A stretch of 49,007 bases of DNA from JAWKWA01 sp041397765. GTDB taxonomy: Bacteria > Pseudomonadota > Alphaproteobacteria > Rhizobiales > Hyphomicrobiaceae. How positions within the stretch are numbered: position 1 is the stretch's first letter; each line of letters opens with the position of its first letter. The position numbers and the translations under genes were made by a program. The notes beneath the pieces were generated by a model. It searched no databases, was not told the DNA's origin, and saw only the letters and a list, made by a program, of their open reading frames with translations. Location: positions 1-49,007 of the forward strand of contig JAWKWA010000027.1 of NCBI GenBank assembly GCA_041397765.1, read 5' to 3'. Shown here one piece after another: positions 1 through 7,934 of the stretch.

Positions 1-142
1 TGGGAGGCCGGGCGTGGCCGGTCGGACCGCGCTCCAGGCCCCCGTCTCGCGCGGCGCGCCGGACCATAGCCTATGGCACCGGCCGAGGCTATCGTTCCGC
101 CGGGCGGCGAATGCCGCGGCGGGTGGGGGAGAAGGAACGCGC

Positions 143-1066
143 ATGCCGGAGCTGCCCGAGGTCGAGACGGTGATGCGCGGCCTTGCGCCCTGGATGGCGG
201 GCGCCCGCTTCGTGAAGGTCGAACAGCGCCGCGCCGACTTGCGCTTTCCCTTCCCGCCGCGCTTTCCCGAGCGGCTCGAGGGACGGCGGGTCGAGGAGCT
301 CGAGCGGCGCGCCAAGTACATTCTCGCCCATCTGGAGGGGGGCGAGGTTCTCGTCATGCATCTCGGTATGAGCGGTCGGATGCTGGTGGCGCCGGCCGCG
401 GTCGGCGCGGGCGACGGCGGCGACCGGCTGCTCGGCCGCTTTCTGCACAATCAGGGCGGCCCGGCGCCGGGCGAGGCCCTGCCCGCGAGCCCGCACGATC
501 ACGTCGTCTTCGCCATGTCGAGCGGGGCGCGCATCACCTTCAACGACGCGCGCCGCTTCGGCATGATGGATCTCATCGAAGTGGGTGGGCTCGCCGGCTA
601 CCGGCTGTTCCGCGACCTTGGGCCCGAGCCGCTCGGGCCGGGGCTGACGGCGGACTATCTTGCCAAGGCCGCTGCCGGTCGCGCCGTCGATCTGAAGGCT
701 TTCCTGCTCGACCAGCGGACGGTCGCCGGCATCGGCAACATCTATGCCTCGGAGATCCTGCATCGCTGCCGGCTGTCGCCGTCCCGCCTCGCCCACACGC
801 TGGCGCTGAAGGACGGCCGCCCGGCGGCGCGGACCGCCGCGCTCGTCGATGCCATCCGCGCGGTGCTCGCCGAGGCGATCGCGGCCGGCGGCTCGACCTT
901 GCGCGACTACGTTCACACCGACGGCTAACTCGGCTATTTCCAGCACGCCTTCCACACCTCCGACCGGCACGGCGAGCCCTGTCCGCGGAGCGGGTGCCGC
1001 GGTGTCATCCGGCGCACTGTGCAGGCCGGCCGCTCGACCTTCCATTGCCCGCTCTGCCAGCGCTGA
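143..1066 (+). pseudogene. mutM: Formamidopyrimidine-DNA glycosylase interrupted by an in-frame TAA stop
   Basis: MutM/Fpg removes 8-oxoguanine and ring-opened purines from DNA. The protein starts MPELPEVETV, so the catalytic Pro2 and Glu3 (after Met) and the beta-elimination lysine near residue 58 (RRAKYILAHL) are present, as is the helix-two-turn-helix region. Codon 262, at 926-928, is TAA, inside the normally continuous motif 'DYVHTDG-x-LGYFQHAF'. The same frame then stays open for 45 codons to TGA at 1064-1066. That tail encodes the complete C-terminal zinc finger (CPRSGC followed by HCPLCQR), including the GRSTFHC segment that contacts DNA. Translation ending at TAA gives 261 residues without the finger, which the family needs for DNA binding. 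A loop near residues 90-115 is longer than in E. coli. The start is at the family N-terminus; an upstream in-frame extension is ignored. It could be real decay, readthrough or a base-call error. Confidence 0.9.
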
Positions 1067-1075
1067 CGCCGCGCG

Positions 1076-3151
1076 TCAGGCGACACCCGCGTCGATCGCC
1101 TCGCGTCGGAAATCCGGCACGTCGATGTCGACCACCTCGCCGTGGAGGCGGGCATAGCGATGGCCGGCGAAGACGGCGGCGGCGACCGTTCCAGGTGCGA
1201 GCCCGTCGCCGATGCGGGTGACCGAGCGGATGCCGGCGTCGGCCCATTCGGCCTCGCGCGCCTTGAGGGCGTGCCAGAGATGGTCGTCGGCGAGACGCGA
1301 GGTGACGGGAACGAGCGTCCGGCAGGCGATCTCGCGGATCGCCCCCGAATAGACGCAGGCGAGCTGGGCGGTCTGCGCCGACAGCCGCTTCAGCGTCCGC
1401 GAGAGTTGGAGACCAACGCCAAGCTCGATCATTCGCGCCTGGATGCGGCCCTGCTCCATCGTGTGGACGGTCCAGGGCGAGACCATGGTCGCGGGCGTTG
1501 CGAACTGAACCTCGTGGCCCTCGCGGGCGAGCAGCTCGGCGATGACGCCGGCCAGATAGTAGCCCTCGTCATCGTAAACAAGTACCGGGCCGTCGGCGGC
1601 GGGACGCCTGCCCGCCATCACATCGTCGGGCGTCAGCACGGCGGCGCTGTCGATGCCATCGATCGGAAAGAGGCTCGAGCGGCCGACGCCGTCACGCCGC
1701 CAGGAGGCGCCGGTCGCGAGCGCGACATGGGGCTGGCCCTGGCCCAGCACGTCGTCGGCCGTCAGATCGCTCGCCAGATACATGGCGACGTTCGCCAGCT
1801 TCGCGAGCTGACCGAGCCGCCAGTCCTTGACCCGGGCATAGGAGGAGAGCCCCGGCAGCCGCGCCTCGCGCGCCGAGCGTCCACCCCATTCGCTGCCCTT
1901 CTCGGCGATGGTGACCTCGAGGCCCCTGGCGCCGAGCGCGCGTGCCGCCTCGAGTCCGGCCGGCCCGCCGCCGACGACGAGCACCGCCTCCTTCGTCGTC
2001 GCCGGCGCGATGATCTCGGGGTGCCAGCCGCGCCGCCATTCCTCGCCCATGCTCGGGTTCTGCGTGCAGCGGATCGGCGTCATGGTGTAGTCGCCCGACA
2101 CGCAGATATTGCAGCCGATGCACTCGCGGATGTCCTCGATGCGGCCCTCGGCGATCTTCTTGGGCAGGAACGGATCGGCGATCGAGGGCCGGGCCGAGCC
2201 GATCATGTCCATGATGCCCTGGCGGATCACGCGCACCATGGCATCGGGCGAGGTGTAGCGGCCGACGCCGACGACGGGCTTCGTCGTCAGCTTCTTGACG
2301 AAGCGGATATAGGGCTCCTGATAGCCCTCCTCGGCGAAGCGCGCGGTCTGGCTGTCGTTGTGCCAGGCCGAGACGTTGACATCCCAGAGATCCGGCAATT
2401 CGGCGAGCATGGCGATGACGTCGTGGCCTTCGCCCTCGGCCTCGATGCCGTCCGATCCGAGCAGCTCGTCGACCGCCATCCGCACGGCGATGCCGCAGGT
2501 GTCGCCGACGGCATCCTTCGTCTCCTCCAGCACCTCGCGGAACAGCCGCACGCGATTCTGCAGGCTGCCGCCATACTCGTCGCTGCGCTGGTTGTGTCGG
2601 CGCGAGAGGAAGTGCTGCAGAATGACGAGGTCGTGGCCGGCATAGACGTAGATGATGTCGAACCCGGCCTTGCGGGCCAGCCGCGCGGCATTGAGGTGCC
2701 AGCGGCGGACGTTGCGGATGTCCTCCTTGTCCATCTGGTAGGCATGCTGGGGATCGCCGCTCGCGTGGATCGCCGCGGTCGGGGCCATCGGCGGCAGGCG
2801 AGAATAGCGGTTGGCGGCATGGCTGCCCTGGTAGGCGAACTCGATGGCGGCGAGCGCGCCGTGGGCGTGGACCGCGTCGGTCATGCGGCGGAGCGCCGGC
2901 AGGTCCTGCTCGTCCCAGAGCCGCCCCTCCAGATAGGGGCCGACATCGGAGGTCGGATGGATCTCGACCTCCTCGGTCGAGACGACGGCCCAGCCGCCTT
3001 CCGCCTTCACGCCCCGCATCGCGGCCAGCGACTGGGGATAGCGGTAGCCCATGCCGTTGCAGTGCGGCACCTGATAGAAGCGGTTGCGCGCCGTCACCGG
3101 GCCGATTTTGACAGGCTCGAACAGAACGTCGTAGCGGGCATCGCGGGTCAT
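1076..3151 (-). CDS. Trimethylamine/dimethylamine dehydrogenase-family FMN-4Fe4S-FAD oxidoreductase
   Basis: A 691-residue enzyme with the trimethylamine dehydrogenase (TMADH) layout: an N-terminal old-yellow-enzyme FMN barrel (about 1-340), a [4Fe-4S] motif (CIGCNIC, then RCTQNP), and an FAD/ADP-binding half starting at VVGGGPAGLEAA. The family oxidatively N-demethylates amines to formaldehyde. Cys31 in YQVPHC matches TMADH Cys30, which binds FMN covalently. The YAGH and WHND signatures match the catalytic Tyr169/His172 and Trp264/Asp267. The TMADH substrate-bowl Tyr60 is replaced by Glu61 (STEEVEI), and the Trp355 equivalent is absent, so trimethylamine itself is less likely than a secondary amine; dimethylamine dehydrogenase also differs from TMADH at position 60. 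The start is chosen at MTRDARYDVLFEP, where the family begins; the frame is open further upstream. It ends 10 bp from mutM, convergent. The substrate is inferred. Confidence 0.85.
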   Translation of the reverse strand: MTRDARYDVLFEPVKIGPVTARNRFYQVPHCNGMGYRYPQSLAAMRGVKAEGGWAVVSTEEVEIHPTSDVGPYLEGRLWDEQDLPALRRMTDAVHAHGALAAIEFAYQGSHAANRYSRLPPMAPTAAIHASGDPQHAYQMDKEDIRNVRRWHLNAARLARKAGFDIIYVYAGHDLVILQHFLSRRHNQRSDEYGGSLQNRVRLFREVLEETKDAVGDTCGIAVRMAVDELLGSDGIEAEGEGHDVIAMLAELPDLWDVNVSAWHNDSQTARFAEEGYQEPYIRFVKKLTTKPVVGVGRYTSPDAMVRVIRQGIMDMIGSARPSIADPFLPKKIAEGRIEDIRECIGCNICVSGDYTMTPIRCTQNPSMGEEWRRGWHPEIIAPATTKEAVLVVGGGPAGLEAARALGARGLEVTIAEKGSEWGGRSAREARLPGLSSYARVKDWRLGQLAKLANVAMYLASDLTADDVLGQGQPHVALATGASWRRDGVGRSSLFPIDGIDSAAVLTPDDVMAGRRPAADGPVLVYDDEGYYLAGVIAELLAREGHEVQFATPATMVSPWTVHTMEQGRIQARMIELGVGLQLSRTLKRLSAQTAQLACVYSGAIREIACRTLVPVTSRLADDHLWHALKAREAEWADAGIRSVTRIGDGLAPGTVAAAVFAGHRYARLHGEVVDIDVPDFRREAIDAGVA

Positions 3152-3544
3152 GCTCGGCTTTCTCGGCTGGCATTGCGGGGAGGGACGGGCGAGCGGCCAT
3201 TGAAGCGAGCCGCGCGCCTTCCGACAAGCCCGTGTCGCGTCAGCGGCCCGATTATCGCTCGCGGGTGCCCACCTCACGGCGCCTCTGGCGTGGACCGGTG
3301 TCGCGGCGTCGTGCTATCGGCCAAGGCAGGCGGGCGGGAAGACGGCCGGCACGGCATCCGCCGTGTGCAGGCTCCGCGTAGTCGTCCGCCTCTGGAAAAG
3401 GCTGTCACCCTTTGGCGAACGGGACGGTCTCCGTGGATCGCGCACGCAAGTGCGGCCGTGGATCCTGCCAAGCGGGCCCCGAGCCCCCGCAGGCTCCCCG
3501 GGATCTCGCGGGGACCGTCTCCCGCCTTTGAGAAGAGCGGTCCG
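3152..3544. other. Intergenic stretch between divergent genes, no gene seen
   Basis: About 390 bp between the divergent TMADH-like gene and the SPFH gene. Open frames here have arginine/proline-rich compositions typical of GC-rich non-coding DNA and no recognisable domain. It presumably holds both promoters. I see no clear -35/-10 pair or inverted repeat. Confidence 0.5.
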
Positions 3545-4348
3545 ATGGACAATCGTGAATTGATCGCCGTGTTGCTCTTGCTGCTCGCGGCTGCCGGCTG
3601 GCTCGCCTGGCGATGGGTTTCGCGACGGCTGGCCACGCGGATCGTGCACGACTACGAAACCGGGCTGCTCTACGAGAAGGGCAGCTTCATCCGCGTCCTC
3701 GAAACCGGGCGCCACCGCATCTGGACGCCGACCCAGGAGATCCACCTGCAGGACAAGCGCCTCCGGCATCTCGAGCTCAACGGCCAGGAGGTGCTGACTG
3801 CCGACAATCTGACGGTGAAGGCGAGCGCGCACATCCAGTACCGGATCGCCGATGCGCGGGTCTTCAACGAGGCGGCGGAAAATCCCGTCGCACTGCTCTA
3901 TGCGGATCTGCAGATCGTCCTGCGCCGGGCGATCGCGGCCCTGAAGCTCGAAGAGGCGCTGGCCGGACGCGGAGAGATCGCGCGCGTCATGTCGGATGCG
4001 ATCGGCGAGCGCGCCGCGCCGCTCGGGCTTGCCATCGCGCGCATGGAGCTGCGCGATCTCATGCTCTCGGGCGAGGCCAAGCGCGCCTATGCCGACATCT
4101 TCCGGGCGCGAAAGGAAGGCGAGGCCCAGCTCGAGCGGGCACGCGGGGAGACGGCGGCGCTGCGCAATCTCGCCAATGGCGCACGCATGCTGAAGGACAA
4201 TCCCGGCCTCTACAATCTGCGCCTTCTGCAGACGCTCGCCACGGCCTCGGCCAAGGGCGCGACCGTTGTCATCAACACCGCCGAGACGGTGCCCGGCGCA
4301 GCCCTCGCCGAGCCCGCACGTCCCGGACCGGCCGACGGCGAGGCCTGA
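3545..4348 (+). CDS. SPFH/band-7 (stomatin/slipin-like) membrane protein
   Basis: A 267-residue protein with one N-terminal membrane segment (about residues 6-24, IAVLLLLLAAAGWLAWRW) followed by an SPFH/band-7 domain. The typical opening is visible (YETGLLYEKGSFIRVLETGR), as are LTADNLTVKASAHIQYRI and the helical C-terminal part with AKRAYADIFRARKEGEAQLE. Members scaffold membrane microdomains or modulate membrane proteases; slipins often pair with an NfeD-type protein, but none is seen beside it here. The ATG has a GA-rich stretch (GAGAAGAGCGG) just upstream as a possible ribosome site. The role in this organism is unknown. Confidence 0.8.
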   Translation: MDNRELIAVLLLLLAAAGWLAWRWVSRRLATRIVHDYETGLLYEKGSFIRVLETGRHRIWTPTQEIHLQDKRLRHLELNGQEVLTADNLTVKASAHIQYRIADARVFNEAAENPVALLYADLQIVLRRAIAALKLEEALAGRGEIARVMSDAIGERAAPLGLAIARMELRDLMLSGEAKRAYADIFRARKEGEAQLERARGETAALRNLANGARMLKDNPGLYNLRLLQTLATASAKGATVVINTAETVPGAALAEPARPGPADGEA

Positions 4349-4397
4349 TCCGCCGGCCGATGCCGATGCCCTGATGATGGCGGGATTTGCTCTGAAG

Positions 4398-4440
4398 GAC
4401 GATTAGAAAGTCATCATATCCATTTGATTTGCAATGATAT
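4398..4440. promoter_or_regulatory. AT-rich segment upstream of the MCDYSL gene
   Basis: A short AT-rich island (ATTAGAAAGTCATCATATCC and the bases after it) in otherwise very GC-rich DNA, 80-120 bp before the next start codon. It contains the short near-mirrored elements CATATC and GATATC. A promoter or regulator site is plausible but no consensus was matched. Confidence 0.25.
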
Positions 4441-4518
4441 CGGGTCGATGATTGCATTCCCAATCCGCGGTGCGCGGGAGGACGCGCCACGTCCCAACGG
4501 AAGCATGGGAGTGCGCCA

Positions 4519-4962
4519 ATGTGCGACTATTCGCTCGAAGCCTACAGAACTCGTCCGGCCGTCGAGGGTGAGGAGTATGTGACCCACAGGTTCGGAACCG
4601 GATCGGTCGGTCTGGTCTCGCCGCCCGACCGGGAAACGGCCATCTGTCTCGCCTATGACACCGAGATGACGATGACGGGAATTCCGACCGTCTTACGCAG
4701 CATGCTCGGCATCGGCGAGCGCGAGGAGGCGGTTTTCGCGCGCCTCGATCTCGGGCCGTTCCACGATGGCGTGCGCTTCGCCAATGGCGGTCAGGCGACC
4801 CTGCAGCAGATCGGGCCCGGCGTGAAAGTGCTCGTCACCAATGCGCTCGCCCAGCCGCTGCCGCCGCACGGCCTCAGGGCGCATGCTCCCGTGCGTGCCC
4901 GGGAGCCACGCGAGACGCTGAGGCAGCGGATCGGCCAGATGGCGCGCATCTTCTCGCTGTAG
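4519..4962 (+). CDS. Conserved hypothetical protein with N-terminal MCDYSL motif
   Basis: A 147-residue soluble protein. The N-terminal MCDYSLEAYRTRPAVEGEE matches a conserved signature I recall in alphaproteobacterial and cyanobacterial proteins of unknown function; the invariant Cys2 after the initiator Met stands out. The middle holds a short beta-rich part (THRFGTGSVGLVSPPD, ETAICLAYDTEM), and the C-terminus is basic and helical. I see no membrane segment or catalytic motif. GGGAG lies about 10 bases before the ATG. It is a single gene preceded by an AT-rich region. No function is assigned. Confidence 0.65.
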   Translation: MCDYSLEAYRTRPAVEGEEYVTHRFGTGSVGLVSPPDRETAICLAYDTEMTMTGIPTVLRSMLGIGEREEAVFARLDLGPFHDGVRFANGGQATLQQIGPGVKVLVTNALAQPLPPHGLRAHAPVRAREPRETLRQRIGQMARIFSL

Positions 4963-5055
4963 CACGATCTTCTCTGCTGACCCGGTGGCTGGCGTCGCCA
5001 TCGGGCCCCTCGAGCGCAATCCTGCCGGCGGACCGCATCGGCCCGCCGGCATCTC

Positions 5056-5673
5056 TCATGTCTCGATCTCGTAGGTGTCGCCGTGGATCTCGCCGGTCCA
5101 GGACCACATGGCGAGCAGCGGCTCGGCCTTCGTGTCCATGGCGTGCGGCTCGTAGGTGAGGTGCAGAATCTGGCTGCCCGGCGGCTTCGGCGCGAAGGCG
5201 TCCTTGCCCCGCTGCCAGAGCGCCGTGCCGGACAGCACCGTGTAGATCTCCTCGGCGGCGTGCCAGTGGCTCGGATAGAACGTGTCGGGCGACTGCAGAT
5301 AGAGGCCGAAATAGATCTCGCTGTCCGGGATCGCCGCGCCTTCGCCGACGAGCGTGACGAAGGCATATCTGCCGCGAAAGCTCTCGGGCATGACGAAGTC
5401 GCCCTCGGTCCAGTCGAGGCGGTGGGCGATCGGAGCCACGAGATCGATGCATGGCAGATGGCCGGTGGCGACAAGGGTCGTCGCCAGATGGGCGAGGGCC
5501 GGTAACTTGCCCGCATGCCCGTCCCGCAGATGCGCCGAGGATCGCGCATCGGCATGGGCCTCGAGGCGTCGCGCCATGTCGGCCGAGCCGGCGACACCGC
5601 CCGCGCGCATGGCGGCGGCGGCGGCACGGAGGAAGGGGGAAAGGTCGACCTTGTCGAGCGCGTGCGACGTCAT
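5056..5673 (-). CDS. DddL/DddQ-like cupin (dimethylsulfoniopropionate lyase family)
   Basis: A 205-residue protein with a helical N-terminal half and a C-terminal cupin. The metal-site segment reads FYPSHWHAAEEIYTVLSG. Its spacing Tyr133, His136, His138, Glu142, Tyr144 reproduces the Tyr-x2-His-x-His-x3-(His/Glu)-x-Tyr arrangement of the DMSP-lyase cupins DddQ and DddL. Later histidines (ILHLTYEPHAM) can supply the remaining metal ligand. Such enzymes cleave DMSP to dimethyl sulfide and acrylate, but many relatives of this domain in soil alphaproteobacteria have no proven substrate. The start MTSHALDKV is chosen because upstream codons look non-coding. It lies 90 bp downstream of the 2OG oxygenase on the same strand and may be co-transcribed with it. 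Family call fairly firm, DMSP as substrate uncertain. Confidence 0.7.
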   Translation of the reverse strand: MTSHALDKVDLSPFLRAAAAAMRAGGVAGSADMARRLEAHADARSSAHLRDGHAGKLPALAHLATTLVATGHLPCIDLVAPIAHRLDWTEGDFVMPESFRGRYAFVTLVGEGAAIPDSEIYFGLYLQSPDTFYPSHWHAAEEIYTVLSGTALWQRGKDAFAPKPPGSQILHLTYEPHAMDTKAEPLLAMWSWTGEIHGDTYEIET

Positions 5674-5763
5674 CGGTATTCGGTGGTCCTCTCCGGAAGG
5701 CTTCGGGCGCAGCCGCCGCTTGGGTCCGCGCATCGGCAGCGAAAGTCAGGCTTCGCCGGCAGT

Positions 5764-6582
5764 TCAGCTTGCCCGGCCGAATGCGCCGAGGCGCACCTGA
5801 TCGGAGAAAAGCATCCCGGGCCGGCGATCATAGGAGAACAGCGCGATCATGCGCCGTCCGCCACTCACCGGACTGACGCGGTGCAGCGAGCGCTGGCCGC
5901 GGAAGATGCTGAGCGTGCCTTCCTCGACCGGCGGTCGCCTGATCTTGCCATCCGTTCCCGAGAAGGCCGCCGCCACGGCGTCGTGGTCGATCCCGCTCTC
6001 GGTGCGGGTGCCCGGTCGCACCTCGAACTGGCCGCCGCCCGAGGATTTTTCGAGGAGCAGGCTGACGACGAAATCGTTGGCATCGAAGTGCCAGCCGTGC
6101 TGGTCGCCCTCGCGCATCACCGTGACGTTGCAGGCGGCCAGCGGATCGGCGCTGCAATAGAGCGTCTCGCCGACCAGCGCGCCGACGAATGCGACCATCG
6201 GCTCGGCGCGGAAAAGCGATCTCAGGGCGCCGTGCTCGGGCAGCAGATCGGCGGCGATCACCCATTGCGAGAACGGATTCTTGCGCAGCGCCGGATGGCC
6301 CTCCGGCGGGCGGTCCAAGGACTCGTCGCGGTAGATGCCGAAGGAGATGTCGCGGCGATGGCTGCGCGGGATCGCCGCCTCGGCCTCGGTAATCATCTGC
6401 CGGCGGGCATCGGCCTTGAGGAACCCCGGCAGCAGCGCCAGACCCTCGGCATCGTAGGACTGCCGCGCCGCCTCGACCACCCGCGCAAAGGCCGGGCTTT
6501 GCGGATCGGCGATCGGGTAGCGCTCCGTGTCGATCAGGTCGACGGAATTCAGGTCCTCGGTCGGGGCTGTTGCACGCGCCAT
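5764..6582 (-). CDS. 2-oxoglutarate/Fe(II)-dependent oxygenase-like protein
   Basis: A 272-residue protein. The HGWHFDANDF segment gives an intact His165-x-Asp167 iron facial triad, and LHRVSPVSGGRRMIALFSY supplies the distal His234 and a 2-oxoglutarate-binding arginine region. The layout recalls the HalD/BesD/ArpA-like group of amino-acid hydroxylases and halogenases. Halogenases replace the Asp with Gly; here the Asp is kept, so hydroxylation is expected. The start is the ATG 10 nt after a strong ribosome site (GGAGGGAGG). It lies 59 bp downstream of the GNAT gene and upstream of the DMSP-lyase-like cupin on the same strand. Substrate unknown. Confidence 0.7.
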   Translation of the reverse strand: MARATAPTEDLNSVDLIDTERYPIADPQSPAFARVVEAARQSYDAEGLALLPGFLKADARRQMITEAEAAIPRSHRRDISFGIYRDESLDRPPEGHPALRKNPFSQWVIAADLLPEHGALRSLFRAEPMVAFVGALVGETLYCSADPLAACNVTVMREGDQHGWHFDANDFVVSLLLEKSSGGGQFEVRPGTRTESGIDHDAVAAAFSGTDGKIRRPPVEEGTLSIFRGQRSLHRVSPVSGGRRMIALFSYDRRPGMLFSDQVRLGAFGRAS

Positions 6583-6641
6583 CGGCTGCCTCCCTCCTTC
6601 GCCTTCGCCTCGCCGATGTTTCTCCAGCCGGCGAGAACCTG

Positions 6642-7157
6642 TCAATCGGGCTCGTCGGGAGCCAGCGGGCGCTCCAGATAGGCGACCTCCTTGCCTGGCT
6701 GGGGGGTGCCAGTTCCGACCTCACGGAAACCCATGGCGGCATGGAAGGCCTCGGAGACGGGGTTCGGCGGCCGGCTGTTGACCTCGCACGTCACGAGGTC
6801 GTGGCCGCCAGCGCGGGCCACCGCAAAGAGGTGCCGATAGAGGCTGCGGGCGAGCCCCCGGCCGCGCGCCGCCTCGCCGACGACGATGCGGTCGACATAG
6901 ACGAAGTGGCGATGGCGCGCCTTGAACCACAGAAAGTTCGGGCTCCGATAGCCGGCGCGCTCGTCGAAGGCGATGAGGAAGGCGGGCAGGCGATCGGCGG
7001 TGACGGCGAGGAACGCATCGGTCAGCATGGCCTCGAGCGTGTCGCGATCGATCAGCGAGGTCTCGGCGGCGCTGAGATTGTTGAGCGCGAGCACGCGGTC
7101 GAGGTCGCCGGCGTTGATCGGCCGCAGCCGGGCCGCCGTATCGTCGTCATCGATCAT
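6642..7157 (-). CDS. GNAT-family N-acetyltransferase
   Basis: A 171-residue acetyltransferase. The acetyl-CoA motif A is clear in DRIVVGEAARGRGLARSLY (R/Q-x2-G-x-G/A), followed by a typical AFHAAMGFREVG strand-helix end. The N-terminus starts MIDDDDTAARLRPINAGD. The start codon overlaps the stop codon of the upstream methyltransferase (ATGA, 4 bp), so the two are translationally coupled. The acceptor substrate cannot be read from the sequence. Confidence 0.8.
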   Translation of the reverse strand: MIDDDDTAARLRPINAGDLDRVLALNNLSAAETSLIDRDTLEAMLTDAFLAVTADRLPAFLIAFDERAGYRSPNFLWFKARHRHFVYVDRIVVGEAARGRGLARSLYRHLFAVARAGGHDLVTCEVNSRPPNPVSEAFHAAMGFREVGTGTPQPGKEVAYLERPLAPDEPD

Positions 7158-7858
7158 CGCTGCGGCCTCGAGGCCAGATAGTCGGCATAGACGGGCTCGG
7201 AATAGGTGGCCTCGAGGAGTTCGAGGCCAGCCTCGCGGATCAGCCCCTCCATGATCCATCGGTAGGTGCTGTGCTCGTCACGAATGTGGGTGACGACGCT
7301 CGCCCGCTCGTAGCCGGTATTGGCGGCCATCCAGTCGATCCAGGCGCCGGCCACCTGCGGCAGGTCGTCGGGACCGCCGGGAAAGACGACGTCGCGCAGG
7401 AACAGGCGGCCGCCCGGCCTCAGCGCCCGGCGGATGCGGGAGAGTGCGACACCCTTCCAGAGGTCCGGCAGGTGGTGCAGCGCGAATTTGCTGGTGACGA
7501 GGTCGAGCGAGCCCTCGGGCAGGTCGAAATCGAGGAAGCCGGCCGCCATGAGATCGACTTCGCGACAACCGCCGGCCTCGAGGCGCCGGCGTGCGACGGC
7601 GAGCATCGCCGGCGAGATGTCGATCGCCGTGACGCGGGCACCGAGCGAAGCGGCGGCTGCCGCCAGCAGGCCCGTTCCGCAGCCGATGTCGGCGATCCGC
7701 TCGCCGGGTCTCAGCCCGAGCCTCTGGAGCAGCGCGCGATCCTCCGTCAGATCGCCGCCTTGGCGCCGGTCGTAGCTCGCCGCCTCGCCCGCATCGGCGA
7801 AATCGAGGCCGACCTGCCGCCGGTCGTCATAGTGCCAGTCGGGAAGGGGGCAAGCCAT
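7154..7858 (-). CDS. Class I SAM-dependent methyltransferase
   Basis: A 234-residue Rossmann-fold methyltransferase. Motif I is ADIGCGTGLLA at about residue 56, the acidic end of strand 2 is VTAIDISPAML, and post-motif signatures are FALHHLPDLW and LRPGGRLFLRDVVF. It resembles the UbiE/MerR-neighbour type 'Methyltransf_11/25' proteins and could act on a small molecule. The start MACPLPDWHYDDR is the first good ATG and sits just after GGAAGGGGG-like context on the coding strand. It is the first gene of the minus-strand run with the GNAT gene, 76 bp downstream of icd. Confidence 0.8.
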   Translation of the reverse strand: MACPLPDWHYDDRRQVGLDFADAGEAASYDRRQGGDLTEDRALLQRLGLRPGERIADIGCGTGLLAAAAASLGARVTAIDISPAMLAVARRRLEAGGCREVDLMAAGFLDFDLPEGSLDLVTSKFALHHLPDLWKGVALSRIRRALRPGGRLFLRDVVFPGGPDDLPQVAGAWIDWMAANTGYERASVVTHIRDEHSTYRWIMEGLIREAGLELLEATYSEPVYADYLASRPQR

Positions 7859-7934
7859 GGGGCAGACCGCTCCTGTCGGTTTGAGCGATGACTGGCAGCC
7901 CCGCTCCGGCCGGCGCAACGGCGTTCCGCTGGCC

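Noticed and set aside
1142..3500. Long plus-strand open frame opposite the first TMADH-like gene
   Set aside because: It mirrors the codon structure of the real minus-strand gene, has no domain, and is Arg/Gly/Asp-rich as antisense frames in GC-rich DNA usually are. The same applies to the long antisense frames opposite 25747-28182, 39415-41478 and 45330-47321.
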